Shown in pieces: positions 27,309 through 34,744 of a stretch of DNA of 64,000 bases (its first letter is position 1; the number at the start of each line of letters is the position of its first letter). This DNA comes from Mycobacteroides abscessus ATCC 19977. Its GTDB lineage: Bacteria > Actinomycetota > Actinomycetes > Mycobacteriales > Mycobacteriaceae. Location of the stretch: NCBI RefSeq assembly GCF_000069185.1, contig NC_010397.1:806001-870000 (forward strand), in the 5' to 3' direction. The notes under the pieces were generated by a model. The model had not been told where the DNA came from and searched no databases. It saw only the letters and a program-made list of their open reading frames with translations. Made by a program: the position numbers and the translations under genes.

Positions 27309-28375
27309 GCGCTTGTTTCCATCAAGCACACCAGGTTGTGCTGCAGTGCAGGGCCATTGGTAGCGTGCGCCAGTGCGCGGGTGGCGCGTCCCTGCATGAT
27401 GGTGCGGGCGGACTCGCCGATGCGGATCAATCCCGTCGCGGTGGCCGGAGCACCCGCCAACGGTCCGCCTGACGGGTTGACCAAGGCGTTCTCGATGCCG
27501 AAGGTCGTGGTGAGCAGGGGCTCGGCGTAGCTGTATTCGGTGTGAAGTTCGGCGACCTCCACATTGGCGGCCGAGAAACCGGCCATCACGGCGGCCTTCT
27601 CGGCGGCGATTCGGGCCGATTCGAGCACCGCCAGGTCGCGTGATCCGGGGTAGTGCGTGTCCATCCGGTGATCAATGGCCCGGATCCACGCCGGCCGCCG
27701 GGCCAGCCGGCGTGCGACCTGATCGGTGGCCAAGATCAGTACCGCCGCGCCGTCGCAGACCGCTGCCGTGTCGTGCTGGCGCAGCGGTGAGGCGATGTAC
27801 GGCTGCTCCAGCAGTGCTTCCACTCCTGGAGCACCTGACTTGAGGGCGAAGGGATTTGACAGCGCATCGGTCAGTGACTGGTTGACCACATCGGCCATCT
27901 CGCGCTCGGTGGTGATGCCGGCCTCGATGGCAGCGGCCGCTTGCAGTCCGGCGATGGCGTGACGATGTGGATACAACGGGGTCAGGTAGTAGGGGTCGAG
28001 CGAGGAGGGCATCACCTGGTCGAGGTCGGCCGGCAGCGAACCCCGGCCGACGCCATAGACCAGCGCGATGTCGCCGTGCCCCAATTGGAGCCAGGCCCAC
28101 GCCTCGTAGCAGGCCCAGGCGGCATCCATTTCGACATGCGATTCCGATATCGGCGGCCAGGCGCCGATGGCGTCGAGGGATTCTATGTATGCGAAAGTGC
28201 GGCCCTCGAAGAAGTCATGGCTACCGGACGCGTAAAAGTCGATGTCCGTACGGCGCAGGTCTGCCTGGGCGAGCGCATCGCGGACCACAGGCAGCAGTAT
28301 TTCGGCCATATCGTCGTGCAGATTGGCAGTGGTGCAGTGGGATTGGGCAAAGGCAACCACGGCGACGTCACGCAT
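27305..28375 (-). CDS. Thiolase-like lipid-transfer protein, second subunit
   Basis: A 356-residue thiolase-fold protein (start MRDVAVVAFAQSH) with a DAAWACYEAWAWLQLG helix that contains a Cys at the position expected of the nucleophile loop, a VNPSGGPLAGAPATATGL segment and ALAHATNGPALQHNLVCLM at the end. It is a distant paralogue of the next gene downstream and the pair resembles the Rv3522/Rv3523 (ltp4/ltp3) arrangement as I recall it. Its start overlaps the upstream OB-fold gene by eight bases. Two thiolase-like subunits with two OB-fold proteins suggest a heteromeric enzyme. Confidence 0.85.
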   Translation of the reverse strand: MRDVAVVAFAQSHCTTANLHDDMAEILLPVVRDALAQADLRRTDIDFYASGSHDFFEGRTFAYIESLDAIGAWPPISESHVEMDAAWACYEAWAWLQLGHGDIALVYGVGRGSLPADLDQVMPSSLDPYYLTPLYPHRHAIAGLQAAAAIEAGITTEREMADVVNQSLTDALSNPFALKSGAPGVEALLEQPYIASPLRQHDTAAVCDGAAVLILATDQVARRLARRPAWIRAIDHRMDTHYPGSRDLAVLESARIAAEKAAVMAGFSAANVEVAELHTEYSYAEPLLTTTFGIENALVNPSGGPLAGAPATATGLIRIGESARTIMQGRATRALAHATNGPALQHNLVCLMETSA

Positions 28376-28844
28376 GGGAGGCCTCGTCCGAGGACGGGCG
28401 GAAGTAGCGGATGCTCTGCATCGTGGGTGCCAGCTCCGCGTCGGCGACCCAGGCCGGTTCGACTGTCATTCCGATGTGAACCCTGTCCAACGTGGTGTCG
28501 CCGATCATGTGCATGAGTCTGGTGTCGGCTCCACGCAGCTGGATGTGTGCCACCGCGTACGGCGGCGTGAAGACCTGGCCCGGAAAGGGGAAGCTGACGA
28601 TGCAGAAGGTTGCCACCGTGCCCTTCCCATCGAGCGGGTACGGACTGCCGAGTTCGGTGAGGCAGCGCGAACAGAATTGCGGCGCAGGACAGTACGCACG
28701 TTCGCAATTCGGGCATTGGCGCGCGAGGAGCAGCCGGCGGGCCAATCCACGCAGGAAGACCGAGCGGCCGGTACCCGCGACATACGTGTAGTCCATGTGA
28801 AATGGACTGGTGATCGAAGAGACGGGTTCGGGCACCGCGGTCAC
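28368..28844 (-). CDS. Zn-ribbon/OB-fold (DUF35) acyl-CoA-associated protein
   Basis: A 158-residue protein with a rubredoxin-like zinc ribbon, LLARQCPNCERAYCPAPQFCSRC (Cys pairs at about residues 44-47 and 58-61), followed by a DUF35 OB-fold with GKGTVATFCIVSFPFPG and PPYAVAHIQL. DUF35 proteins partner thiolase-like enzymes; ChsH2 with Ltp2 is the best known mycobacterial case. It begins on GTG inside the stop of the upstream OB-fold gene (GTGA) and is followed directly by two thiolase-like genes, so it probably binds one of them. Confidence 0.87.
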   Translation of the reverse strand: MTAVPEPVSSITSPFHMDYTYVAGTGRSVFLRGLARRLLLARQCPNCERAYCPAPQFCSRCLTELGSPYPLDGKGTVATFCIVSFPFPGQVFTPPYAVAHIQLRGADTRLMHMIGDTTLDRVHIGMTVEPAWVADAELAPTMQSIRYFRPSSDEASHA

Positions 28845-29296
28845 TGTTCACCGATGGGCTGGAAGCAGATGATGTCGGTAATCGCACCGACGCGGTCTGT
28901 GCGCCAGCGCGGCGTGACCGCCAACCCGGACTTCATGGCCGCGGGATTGCCGCCGACATCGACAGCGTGGAACATCGAGTTGGTGGTTCCCTTAATGCGG
29001 ATGAGCGCCCAGGCGAAGCTCGTCTCCAACTCGTCCGCGGGCCGTGGCGGCACCCATGTCCATTGCAGGACAACCCCCTTCGGTTCCAGCTCGACCAGCG
29101 CGCCGGTGGCACTGCCATCGGCCGGATCGAATTCGAGCACCGGACACAGCACGTGGCCGCCGGCGGTTCGCACTCCGAACAGCCGGGCAGCGCGCAGACC
29201 GTCGAGGAAGGCGCCGATTTTGGGGCCAACAGTCCGTTCGAACCCGAATTCGATCGTGTAAGGAGCCCGGAGAGATTCGGCGGTTTGGTCGGTCAC
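28841..29296 (-). CDS. OB-fold (DUF35-like) protein without zinc ribbon
   Basis: A 151-residue protein. VRTAGGHVLCPVLEFDP is where a zinc ribbon would lie in the next gene, but the paired Cys residues are absent; the rest, with GALVELEPKGVVLQWTWVPP and SFAWALIRIKGT, looks like a DUF35 OB-fold. In M. tuberculosis a single longer protein (Rv3521) occupies the equivalent place, so the two short genes here may be a split version. GTG 29296 follows a GGAGG site. It is the first gene of the six-gene operon, just downstream of a 27-bp palindrome. Confidence 0.75.
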   Translation of the reverse strand: MTDQTAESLRAPYTIEFGFERTVGPKIGAFLDGLRAARLFGVRTAGGHVLCPVLEFDPADGSATGALVELEPKGVVLQWTWVPPRPADELETSFAWALIRIKGTTNSMFHAVDVGGNPAAMKSGLAVTPRWRTDRVGAITDIICFQPIGEQ

Positions 29297-29316
29297 AGCC
29301 CTCCCAGAGAAGGTTT

Positions 29317-29343
29317 CTATCGACTGATTGAATCAAGCGATAG
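29317..29343. promoter_or_regulatory. 27-bp palindrome, probable operator of the OB-fold/thiolase operon
   Basis: The sequence is symmetric around base 29330: CTATCG at the left end pairs with CGATAG at the right, and TGATT pairs with AATCA in the middle. Of 13 base pairs, 11 match. It lies 20 bases upstream of the first start codon of the minus-strand operon that ends with a TetR gene, the expected place for that TetR to bind. Confidence 0.6.
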
Positions 29344-29376
29344 GACCGTAGCACGCGAGTGATCGGGGCCACAGGT

Positions 29377-29423
29377 CTACATCCGGCTACGCACGTCGGT
29401 GCCCCGCGCGTAGCCGGATGTAG
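29377..29423. repeat. Perfect 16-bp inverted repeat (hairpin) in a divergent intergenic region
   Basis: CTACATCCGGCTACGC (29377-29392) and GCGTAGCCGGATGTAG (29408-29423) are exact reverse complements around a 15-base loop. It lies between two operons transcribed away from each other, where a terminator is not expected. No T-run follows on either side. The remainder of the 406-base gap (29297-29702) holds the operator at 29317 and a degenerate GCATCCGGCC near 29446; no further gene is visible. Confidence 0.6.
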
Positions 29424-29702
29424 CGGGTGCCGGCCCATTCGAGCCGCATCCGGCCTGATCGGACCGGGCAAGCTAGCACCGGCCAGCGGCGGTAAACGGA
29501 TGTGACCCGAATCGGCTCGGGGTGAATCGAACGACCGCCCGGAGGGTTGCACACCCACCACCTGCGGGAACGTCACCAGCTGGATTTCGGCTGCGGGGGC
29601 ATTGCCATTGACGCACTGTTGGGACCTTCATACGTTTGCGCCGTTCCCAGCTCGTGCCACGGGTCAGAGCAACAGTGCAATAAGCCTGCAATAGGACCAC
29701 CG

Positions 29703-30695
29703 ATGATCAAGCATCTCACCCGCCGCGCGACGGTCGCCCTCGTTGTGGCAGCCGCGGCGATCTCGCCTGCCGCCTATCCGGCTATGGCCGATACCGCCAC
29801 GCCGCTGAACGGACTATTCGCGTTAACGCCTGGCAGCTGCGCGGAAGGTCGTGCGACCGGTTCCTACTTCCGCATGATCCTGCCGGCCGGTGATGCGTCG
29901 GGCCCCTATCTGGCCAATGGCGATTCGACATGCTCGGATAACACGGTCACCTTGTTGGCGCCGGGTACCGATGGCGGCCTGAAATCGGGTGAGTATCAGC
30001 CGCAGCCGGCCAACGCGTTCGATGGCAATGGAAATGCGGTGTCCGGCAGTATTACTCAGCCGGTTAAGTTCTACGGCGTCGGCTTTGCGACTGCTTCGAA
30101 TCAGACGGACCCACAGACCGGCCAAGGTACCTCCACGCCGCAGATCACGGTAAGCGGCGACAAGCTGGGCGGTGATCTCAGCGCCTTCGGCGTGACCTGG
30201 AACAACCAGGTGTTCAACCAGGGAGCGCCGAAACCCGGTGGCGCACTTCCCGGCAAGACCACGCCAGTGACCGGCACCTACGACCGCAACTCCGGTGCCT
30301 TCATTCTCGAATGGACCAGCCAGATTGTGGGAGGACCCTTCAACGATTTCACCGGACTGTGGCATCTGGTGGGCAAGGTCGGAGGTGCGCCCGGCGGAGC
30401 GGCCGCCGCGCCGCCGCCCGCTCCGGCCCCGGGTGTTCCACCGCCGCCCGCCGACGCTCCACCCGCCGCGGCGGCGCCGGTGGCGCCCGTGCCGGGGCAG
30501 GTGGTGGTCCAAGCGGGACAGCAGTTCGCTTCACCGCCTCCGCTATCCGCGGGGCAACAGCTCATCGCGCTGCCCGTCGACGACAACCCCCGCACCGTGA
30601 CCCCGCCGTGGGTCATCGCGCTGCTGGTCTTCGTGGCCATCGGTGGCGGAATCCTGTTTGTGGTGGGGGAGCGGATCTTCAGCCGTGGGCGCTGA
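29703..30695 (+). CDS. Exported protein with signal peptide, Pro/Ala-rich stalk and C-terminal membrane anchor
   Basis: A 330-residue protein of no family I recognise. A signal peptide (about residues 1-30, ending PAMADTA) leads to an extracellular domain of about 200 residues containing LLAPGTDGGLKSGEYQPQP and WTSQIVGGPFNDFTGLWHL. Then come a Pro/Ala-rich stretch (about 225-285) and a single membrane helix (VIALLVFVAIGGGILFVVG) before a short basic tail. The folded domain is paralogous to the protein at 31713. It is the first of four tightly packed genes; function unknown, location at the outer face of the plasma membrane inferred. Confidence 0.85.
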   Translation: MIKHLTRRATVALVVAAAAISPAAYPAMADTATPLNGLFALTPGSCAEGRATGSYFRMILPAGDASGPYLANGDSTCSDNTVTLLAPGTDGGLKSGEYQPQPANAFDGNGNAVSGSITQPVKFYGVGFATASNQTDPQTGQGTSTPQITVSGDKLGGDLSAFGVTWNNQVFNQGAPKPGGALPGKTTPVTGTYDRNSGAFILEWTSQIVGGPFNDFTGLWHLVGKVGGAPGGAAAAPPPAPAPGVPPPPADAPPAAAAPVAPVPGQVVVQAGQQFASPPPLSAGQQLIALPVDDNPRTVTPPWVIALLVFVAIGGGILFVVGERIFSRGR

Positions 30696-31731
30696 GGCCC
30701 TCGCGCGCGGGGCCACACCTGAGCCAGCCGACACGCCGCCGGCTCTGCCCACGTATGCCGCCATCGTGGGTGAGCGGGCCGTGGTCGCCGAGGCGGGCCC
30801 GGCGCCGAGACCCCGGTGGCCGTTCCTCGTGCTCATTGTGCTCGGTGTACTGCTGTTCGCACTGCCGGTACTCACCGGAATGTTCACGCGGGCAGCGGGT
30901 GGCCAGCAGCTGCTCACCGAATTCCATCCGTTTGTCTCCACCGAGGTTCTCGCAAAGTTTCGCGGCTACCTGGACACGGTCGATACCGCGCGCGCCGACG
31001 TACAGGCCACCCAGGGGATTGCGGGCGGCCGCTATGAGCGGCTGGATTCCTTTGTAACCCAATACCCGTCGATTCGACGGGACATGAGCGATCTACTGAC
31101 CGCGGTGGACGGCCAGGTGCGCAACTATGAGCAGTTGCGCGCCGTGGGGCCCTTTGACGTGTTGCCCTTCCTGCTGGCGGTGCCGGGTCTGATCCTGATC
31201 GCCGCCGGAGTGTGGGGCCTCCGGCGTACCCGCGACGGCGAAAAGACGTCGGGTGCAAGGATTCTCGCTTTGCTGGCGGCTACGGTGTTGATCGCCGTGC
31301 CGTTCGCGGATGGTCTATTTTCGCGTGCCCCCGCCGGTGCTCAGCTCATCGATGCCTTCACCCCGATCATGACGCATGAGCGGGTGGCGGCGGTGCAGCG
31401 GCACTTCGTGGTGCTGGTGGCGGCGGAGGGAGAACTGGACACCCAGTTCCTCGAGGATCTGCGGCACCGCGATCCGGCTCGCGCGGTTCCGGGGATCGAT
31501 GCTTTCGTATCGCAATGGCAGCCCATGACAGCTGATTTCGCTTCGCTGATCGGCGTGATGGCTGACAACGTCGACAACTTCGACAGGGTGGTGGCCCTCG
31601 ATCGGATCACCGCCCCGCTGGGATTGCGGTCATTCAACTACTTCGGCTGGTTTTTCCTCGTGCCCGGTGTACTGGCGGCCGCGGTCGCCCTCGACTCGAA
31701 AGGCTTGCTTCGATGGCCCAACAAAAAGTGA
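30685..31731 (+). CDS. Four-helix membrane protein with internal duplication (porin PorA-family-like topology), function unknown
   Basis: A 348-residue integral membrane protein with hydrophobic segments at about residues 36-58, 155-175, 190-210 and 320-340. Two copies of one unit are visible: LPVLTGMFTRAAGGQQLL with the following extracytoplasmic helix region, and VPFADGLFSRAPAGAQLI with the equivalent region. Each unit is a helix pair enclosing an exported loop of about 100 residues. GTG 30685 overlaps the previous gene by 11 bases. I do not recognise the family by name; the porin comparison is only topological and weak. It probably forms a complex with the exported neighbours. Confidence 0.8.
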   Translation: MGAEALARGATPEPADTPPALPTYAAIVGERAVVAEAGPAPRPRWPFLVLIVLGVLLFALPVLTGMFTRAAGGQQLLTEFHPFVSTEVLAKFRGYLDTVDTARADVQATQGIAGGRYERLDSFVTQYPSIRRDMSDLLTAVDGQVRNYEQLRAVGPFDVLPFLLAVPGLILIAAGVWGLRRTRDGEKTSGARILALLAATVLIAVPFADGLFSRAPAGAQLIDAFTPIMTHERVAAVQRHFVVLVAAEGELDTQFLEDLRHRDPARAVPGIDAFVSQWQPMTADFASLIGVMADNVDNFDRVVALDRITAPLGLRSFNYFGWFFLVPGVLAAAVALDSKGLLRWPNKK

Positions 31732-32507
31732 CCGCGAAAACGATGTTGCGTTGTGCGCTGGGTTTCACGGTGGCGGCCACGGTGCTGGTGACCGCGCCGG
31801 CTTGCGGGTCCGAGAAGCCCGCCGAGTCCGCCTTGAAGGGACTGCTGGCGCTGGAGCCGGGGAAGATCGAGGGCAACAAGCTCAGCGGCACCTGGTTCAA
31901 AATGGTGCAACCGGGCGGTAATCCCCAGGAGGGGCCATTCATGCCGAACGCCAATTCGCCTGTGCCCCAGGGATCGGCGACGCTGCTCTCGCCGGGCACC
32001 GACGGCGGGCTGATCCTGGGTGATTATCAGGGCGAGCCGGATCCCGCGTTCGACGAGGCCACGGGCTATTCGCTGGCATCGCGGGTGACTCAGCCCACGA
32101 AGTTCTTCAACATCGAATTCGGCATATCCACCAACAAGATCGATCCGCAGACTCAGCGCGAACTGCTGGCGCCCACGGCCACCGTCTCGGGCGATTCGAT
32201 CTCGGCGGACCTGTCGGCGTGGGCGGCATCGTGGAATCGGCAGGAGTTCAACCAGGGGGCGCCCAAACCGAAAGCCAAGGAGCAGGCCCAGATCCCCGGT
32301 GAGGCGCGCGCCAAACAGGTGTGGGAGTTCGTCGCCGGACGTTGGGTCGGCCACGATTCCGTGGACGGCGAAAGTCCCAAGGCCACCGGGACCTATGACA
32401 AGGACACCAAAAAGTTCACCCTCGATTGGACCAGTCTGATCGTCGGTGGTCCGTTCAACAGTTTCACCGGGGTGTGGCATCTAGAAGGCGTGGTGAGGGA
32501 TCGATGA
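31713..32507 (+). CDS. Exported (possibly lipid-anchored) protein, paralogue of the first cluster gene
   Basis: A 264-residue protein with a signal peptide of about 33 residues ending in VTAPACGS; the Cys could be a lipobox Cys, though the -3 residue is Ala and Pro precedes it, so lipidation is uncertain. Its body repeats the hallmarks of the 29703 protein: LLSPGTDGGLILGDYQGEP, TQPTKFFNIEFG and WTSLIVGGPFNSFTGVWHLEG. It lacks the Pro-rich stalk and C-terminal helix. ATG 31713 was chosen with GAAAGG upstream; GTG 31728 (GTGA overlap with the previous stop) is an alternative. Confidence 0.82.
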   Translation: MAQQKVTAKTMLRCALGFTVAATVLVTAPACGSEKPAESALKGLLALEPGKIEGNKLSGTWFKMVQPGGNPQEGPFMPNANSPVPQGSATLLSPGTDGGLILGDYQGEPDPAFDEATGYSLASRVTQPTKFFNIEFGISTNKIDPQTQRELLAPTATVSGDSISADLSAWAASWNRQEFNQGAPKPKAKEQAQIPGEARAKQVWEFVAGRWVGHDSVDGESPKATGTYDKDTKKFTLDWTSLIVGGPFNSFTGVWHLEGVVRDR

Positions 32508-33541
32508 GCGAAACTCCCGCCGAAGAGACGGCGCCGATCACCACCGCCAGCCCGAAGCGTGCCAAGGAACGTGTGTTTGGCATCGCGGTACGGGTATTCG
32601 CCGCGGTCACGGTCATCGGAAGCGTGGCCGCGATCACCCAGCTGTCGTACTCGCCGCCGCGTGCACCCATCGTCGGATACCAGATTGTCAACCGGGACGG
32701 CTCGATTCCCGAGGGTGCGATTCCGATCCCGGTGCCGCCGCCAGGCCCGCAGCTGGTGGCTCCGCTGCCTCGCCCTCAGCCGCCCTCGCATCCGCCGGGG
32801 CCGGTCGCCGCCGGTCCGTTCGGCGCGCTGCCTTCGGTGACGGACCGCGGTCTACCGATATCCGTCGCCCAGCCCTGCCCCTTCGGCTGGCCGGCGCCTG
32901 GTCCCGACGAACAGGGCGGTTTGGCCTCGTTGATCGACGTGGCTCCTGCCGCGGGCGTGTTCTCCTCCGAGGCTTTCGCCCCGGCCACCGCCTATGAACC
33001 GATTCTGAAGATGATGGGCCCGGTGCTGGCGCGAATCTCCCCGCTGCTGTCCCGGCATCCGTGGGCGATCGACCAGTTCGTCACCCGATTTCAGACCGTC
33101 ATGGTGCGGATTCTGGAGGCGATTCTCCCGTACTACGGGCCGTACCGGAATGATGTGCTCAAGGCCGAGGGCGATCTCGCAAAGGCGTTGACGCCGTTCC
33201 TGGAAAGCTTGTACAACACACCGACCGCCCAATGCCTTGTCGCGTGGGAGGCACAACGCATCCGAGACGCGCGCGGGGGACGCCCGCCCGCCTTGCGCCT
33301 GCACGACCTGGGCAAGGTGATCGACCTGTATCGCTCGACGCACTGGCGTGAGGGCGATGACGATCCGCCACCCCCGCCGCTGCCCGCGTACGAGTTCACA
33401 CCGCCGCCTGCGCCACCTCCGGCCTCGGACACCCCGGCGGCGCCCAGCACGTCACGGCCGGTGATCCCCAATTTCCCCACCCCGACTCCGGCGCCGGCGC
33501 CCACGCAGACGTCGTCGCCGGCCATCTCCTCGTCGCTGTAG
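32504..33541 (+). CDS. Single-pass membrane protein with Pro-rich exported regions, function unknown
   Basis: A 345-residue protein: short cytoplasmic N terminus, one membrane helix (about residues 25-45, VRVFAAVTVIGSVAAITQL), a Pro-rich linker, a predicted helical domain (about 120-270, with LLSRHPWAIDQFVTRF and NTPTAQCLVAWEAQRIRDA), and a Pro/Ser/Thr-rich tail. ATG 32504 overlaps the previous stop (ATGA), completing a run of four coupled genes. The family is not recognised. The context suggests a cell-envelope complex; whether it handles lipids, as the neighbouring racemase and thiolase genes might hint, is speculative. Confidence 0.8.
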   Translation: MSETPAEETAPITTASPKRAKERVFGIAVRVFAAVTVIGSVAAITQLSYSPPRAPIVGYQIVNRDGSIPEGAIPIPVPPPGPQLVAPLPRPQPPSHPPGPVAAGPFGALPSVTDRGLPISVAQPCPFGWPAPGPDEQGGLASLIDVAPAAGVFSSEAFAPATAYEPILKMMGPVLARISPLLSRHPWAIDQFVTRFQTVMVRILEAILPYYGPYRNDVLKAEGDLAKALTPFLESLYNTPTAQCLVAWEAQRIRDARGGRPPALRLHDLGKVIDLYRSTHWREGDDDPPPPPLPAYEFTPPPAPPPASDTPAAPSTSRPVIPNFPTPTPAPAPTQTSSPAISSSL

Positions 33542-33547
33542 CCGCAC

Positions 33548-33565
33548 TTCCCAACCAACGGGTTG
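33548..33565. promoter_or_regulatory. CAACC-N4-GGTTG palindrome upstream of the racemase gene
   Basis: TTCCCAACCAACGGGTTG occurs here, 18 bases before the racemase start, and again exactly at 38044-38061 upstream of fadA. The core CAACC and GGTTG arms are complementary. The repetition ahead of two acyl-CoA-metabolism genes suggests a shared regulator. Confidence 0.55.
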
Positions 33566-33583
33566 ACTGGCTAGGGTGGCCCC

Positions 33584-34675
33584 ATGGCTGACACTGGCGT
33601 CAAGACGGGCCCCCTGGCGGGCGTGAAGGTGATCGAGCTCGGCGGGATCGGCCCTGGGCCGCATGCGGCGATGATGTTGTCGGACCTGGGTGCCGACGTC
33701 ATCCGGGTGCGCCGGCCGGGCGGGCTCGCCATCCCCGCCGAGGAGACCGACCTGTTCCACCGCGGCAAGCGGCTGGTCAATCTGGACGTCAAGAAGGACC
33801 CCGAGGCGCTGCTGGCCCTGGTCGATAAGGCCGATGTGCTGCTGGATCCGTTTCGTCCCGGCGTATGTGAGCGCATCGGGATCGGACCCGAGGAGTGCGC
33901 CAAGCGGAACCCGCGGCTGATCTTCGCCCGGATGACCGGCTGGGGACAGCACGGCCCGATGGCAGACCGTGCCGGGCACGACATCAACTACCTGTCGCTG
34001 ACCGGAGCCCTCGGCTCGATGGGTTACAAGGACCGCCCGCCGATGCCGCCCATGAATCTGGTGGCGGACTTTGGCGGTGGCTCAATGCTTTTGGTGCAAG
34101 GCATCCTGGCCGCGCTGTATGAGCGCGAAAAGTCGGGCAAGGGCCAGGTCATCGATGGCGCAATGGTCGACGGAGTGAGCCAGCTGGCTCAGATGCAGTG
34201 GACGATGTACAACAACGGTCTGCTCTTCGACGAGCGTGAGGCCGGACTGCTCGACGGTGGCTCGCCCTTCTACGGGACGTACGAAACATCCGATGGCAAG
34301 TACATGGCGGTGGGTTCTATTGAGCCGCAGTTCTTCGCGATCTTGGTGCAGGGTTTGGGGCTGGATCCAGAGAGTGTGCCGTTCCAGCTCGACAAGGCGC
34401 GCTACCCGGAGATGCGCAAGATGTTCGACGACGCCTTCAAGACCAAGACGCGCGACGAGTGGACCGAGATTTTCATCGGCACCGACGCGTGCGTATCACC
34501 GGTGCTCACCTGGGGCGAGGCCAAGCAGAACGAGCACCTTCGTGATCGCGGCACCATCGTTGACGTGGACGGGGTGACTCAGGCGGCGCCGGCCCCGCGC
34601 TTTTCGCGGACGCCGAGCGGGCCCCTTGGAGCTCCCCCGAAGGACACGACGGAGCTCTCCGATATCGGCTGGTGA
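33584..34675 (+). CDS. mcr: Alpha-methylacyl-CoA racemase
   Basis: A 363-residue family III CoA-transferase-fold racemase, which interconverts (2R)- and (2S)-methylacyl-CoA so that methyl-branched chains can enter beta-oxidation. The N-terminal LAGVKVIELGGIGPGPHAAM, DLGADVIRV, the catalytic His in GWGQHGP (about residue 126) and Asp in GHDINYLSLTGALGS (about 156) match M. tuberculosis MCR (Rv1143). The GAMVDG and GGSPFYGTYETSDGKYMAVG segments are also as expected. It has its own short upstream region with the palindrome shared with fadA. Confidence 0.92.
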   Translation: MADTGVKTGPLAGVKVIELGGIGPGPHAAMMLSDLGADVIRVRRPGGLAIPAEETDLFHRGKRLVNLDVKKDPEALLALVDKADVLLDPFRPGVCERIGIGPEECAKRNPRLIFARMTGWGQHGPMADRAGHDINYLSLTGALGSMGYKDRPPMPPMNLVADFGGGSMLLVQGILAALYEREKSGKGQVIDGAMVDGVSQLAQMQWTMYNNGLLFDEREAGLLDGGSPFYGTYETSDGKYMAVGSIEPQFFAILVQGLGLDPESVPFQLDKARYPEMRKMFDDAFKTKTRDEWTEIFIGTDACVSPVLTWGEAKQNEHLRDRGTIVDVDGVTQAAPAPRFSRTPSGPLGAPPKDTTELSDIGW

Positions 34676-34744
34676 TTTAGCCGGGATTGTCGGTACTAGG
34701 TACTGGTAGTCTCACTCCAGGCAATGACGCTATGAGGAGGCTTG

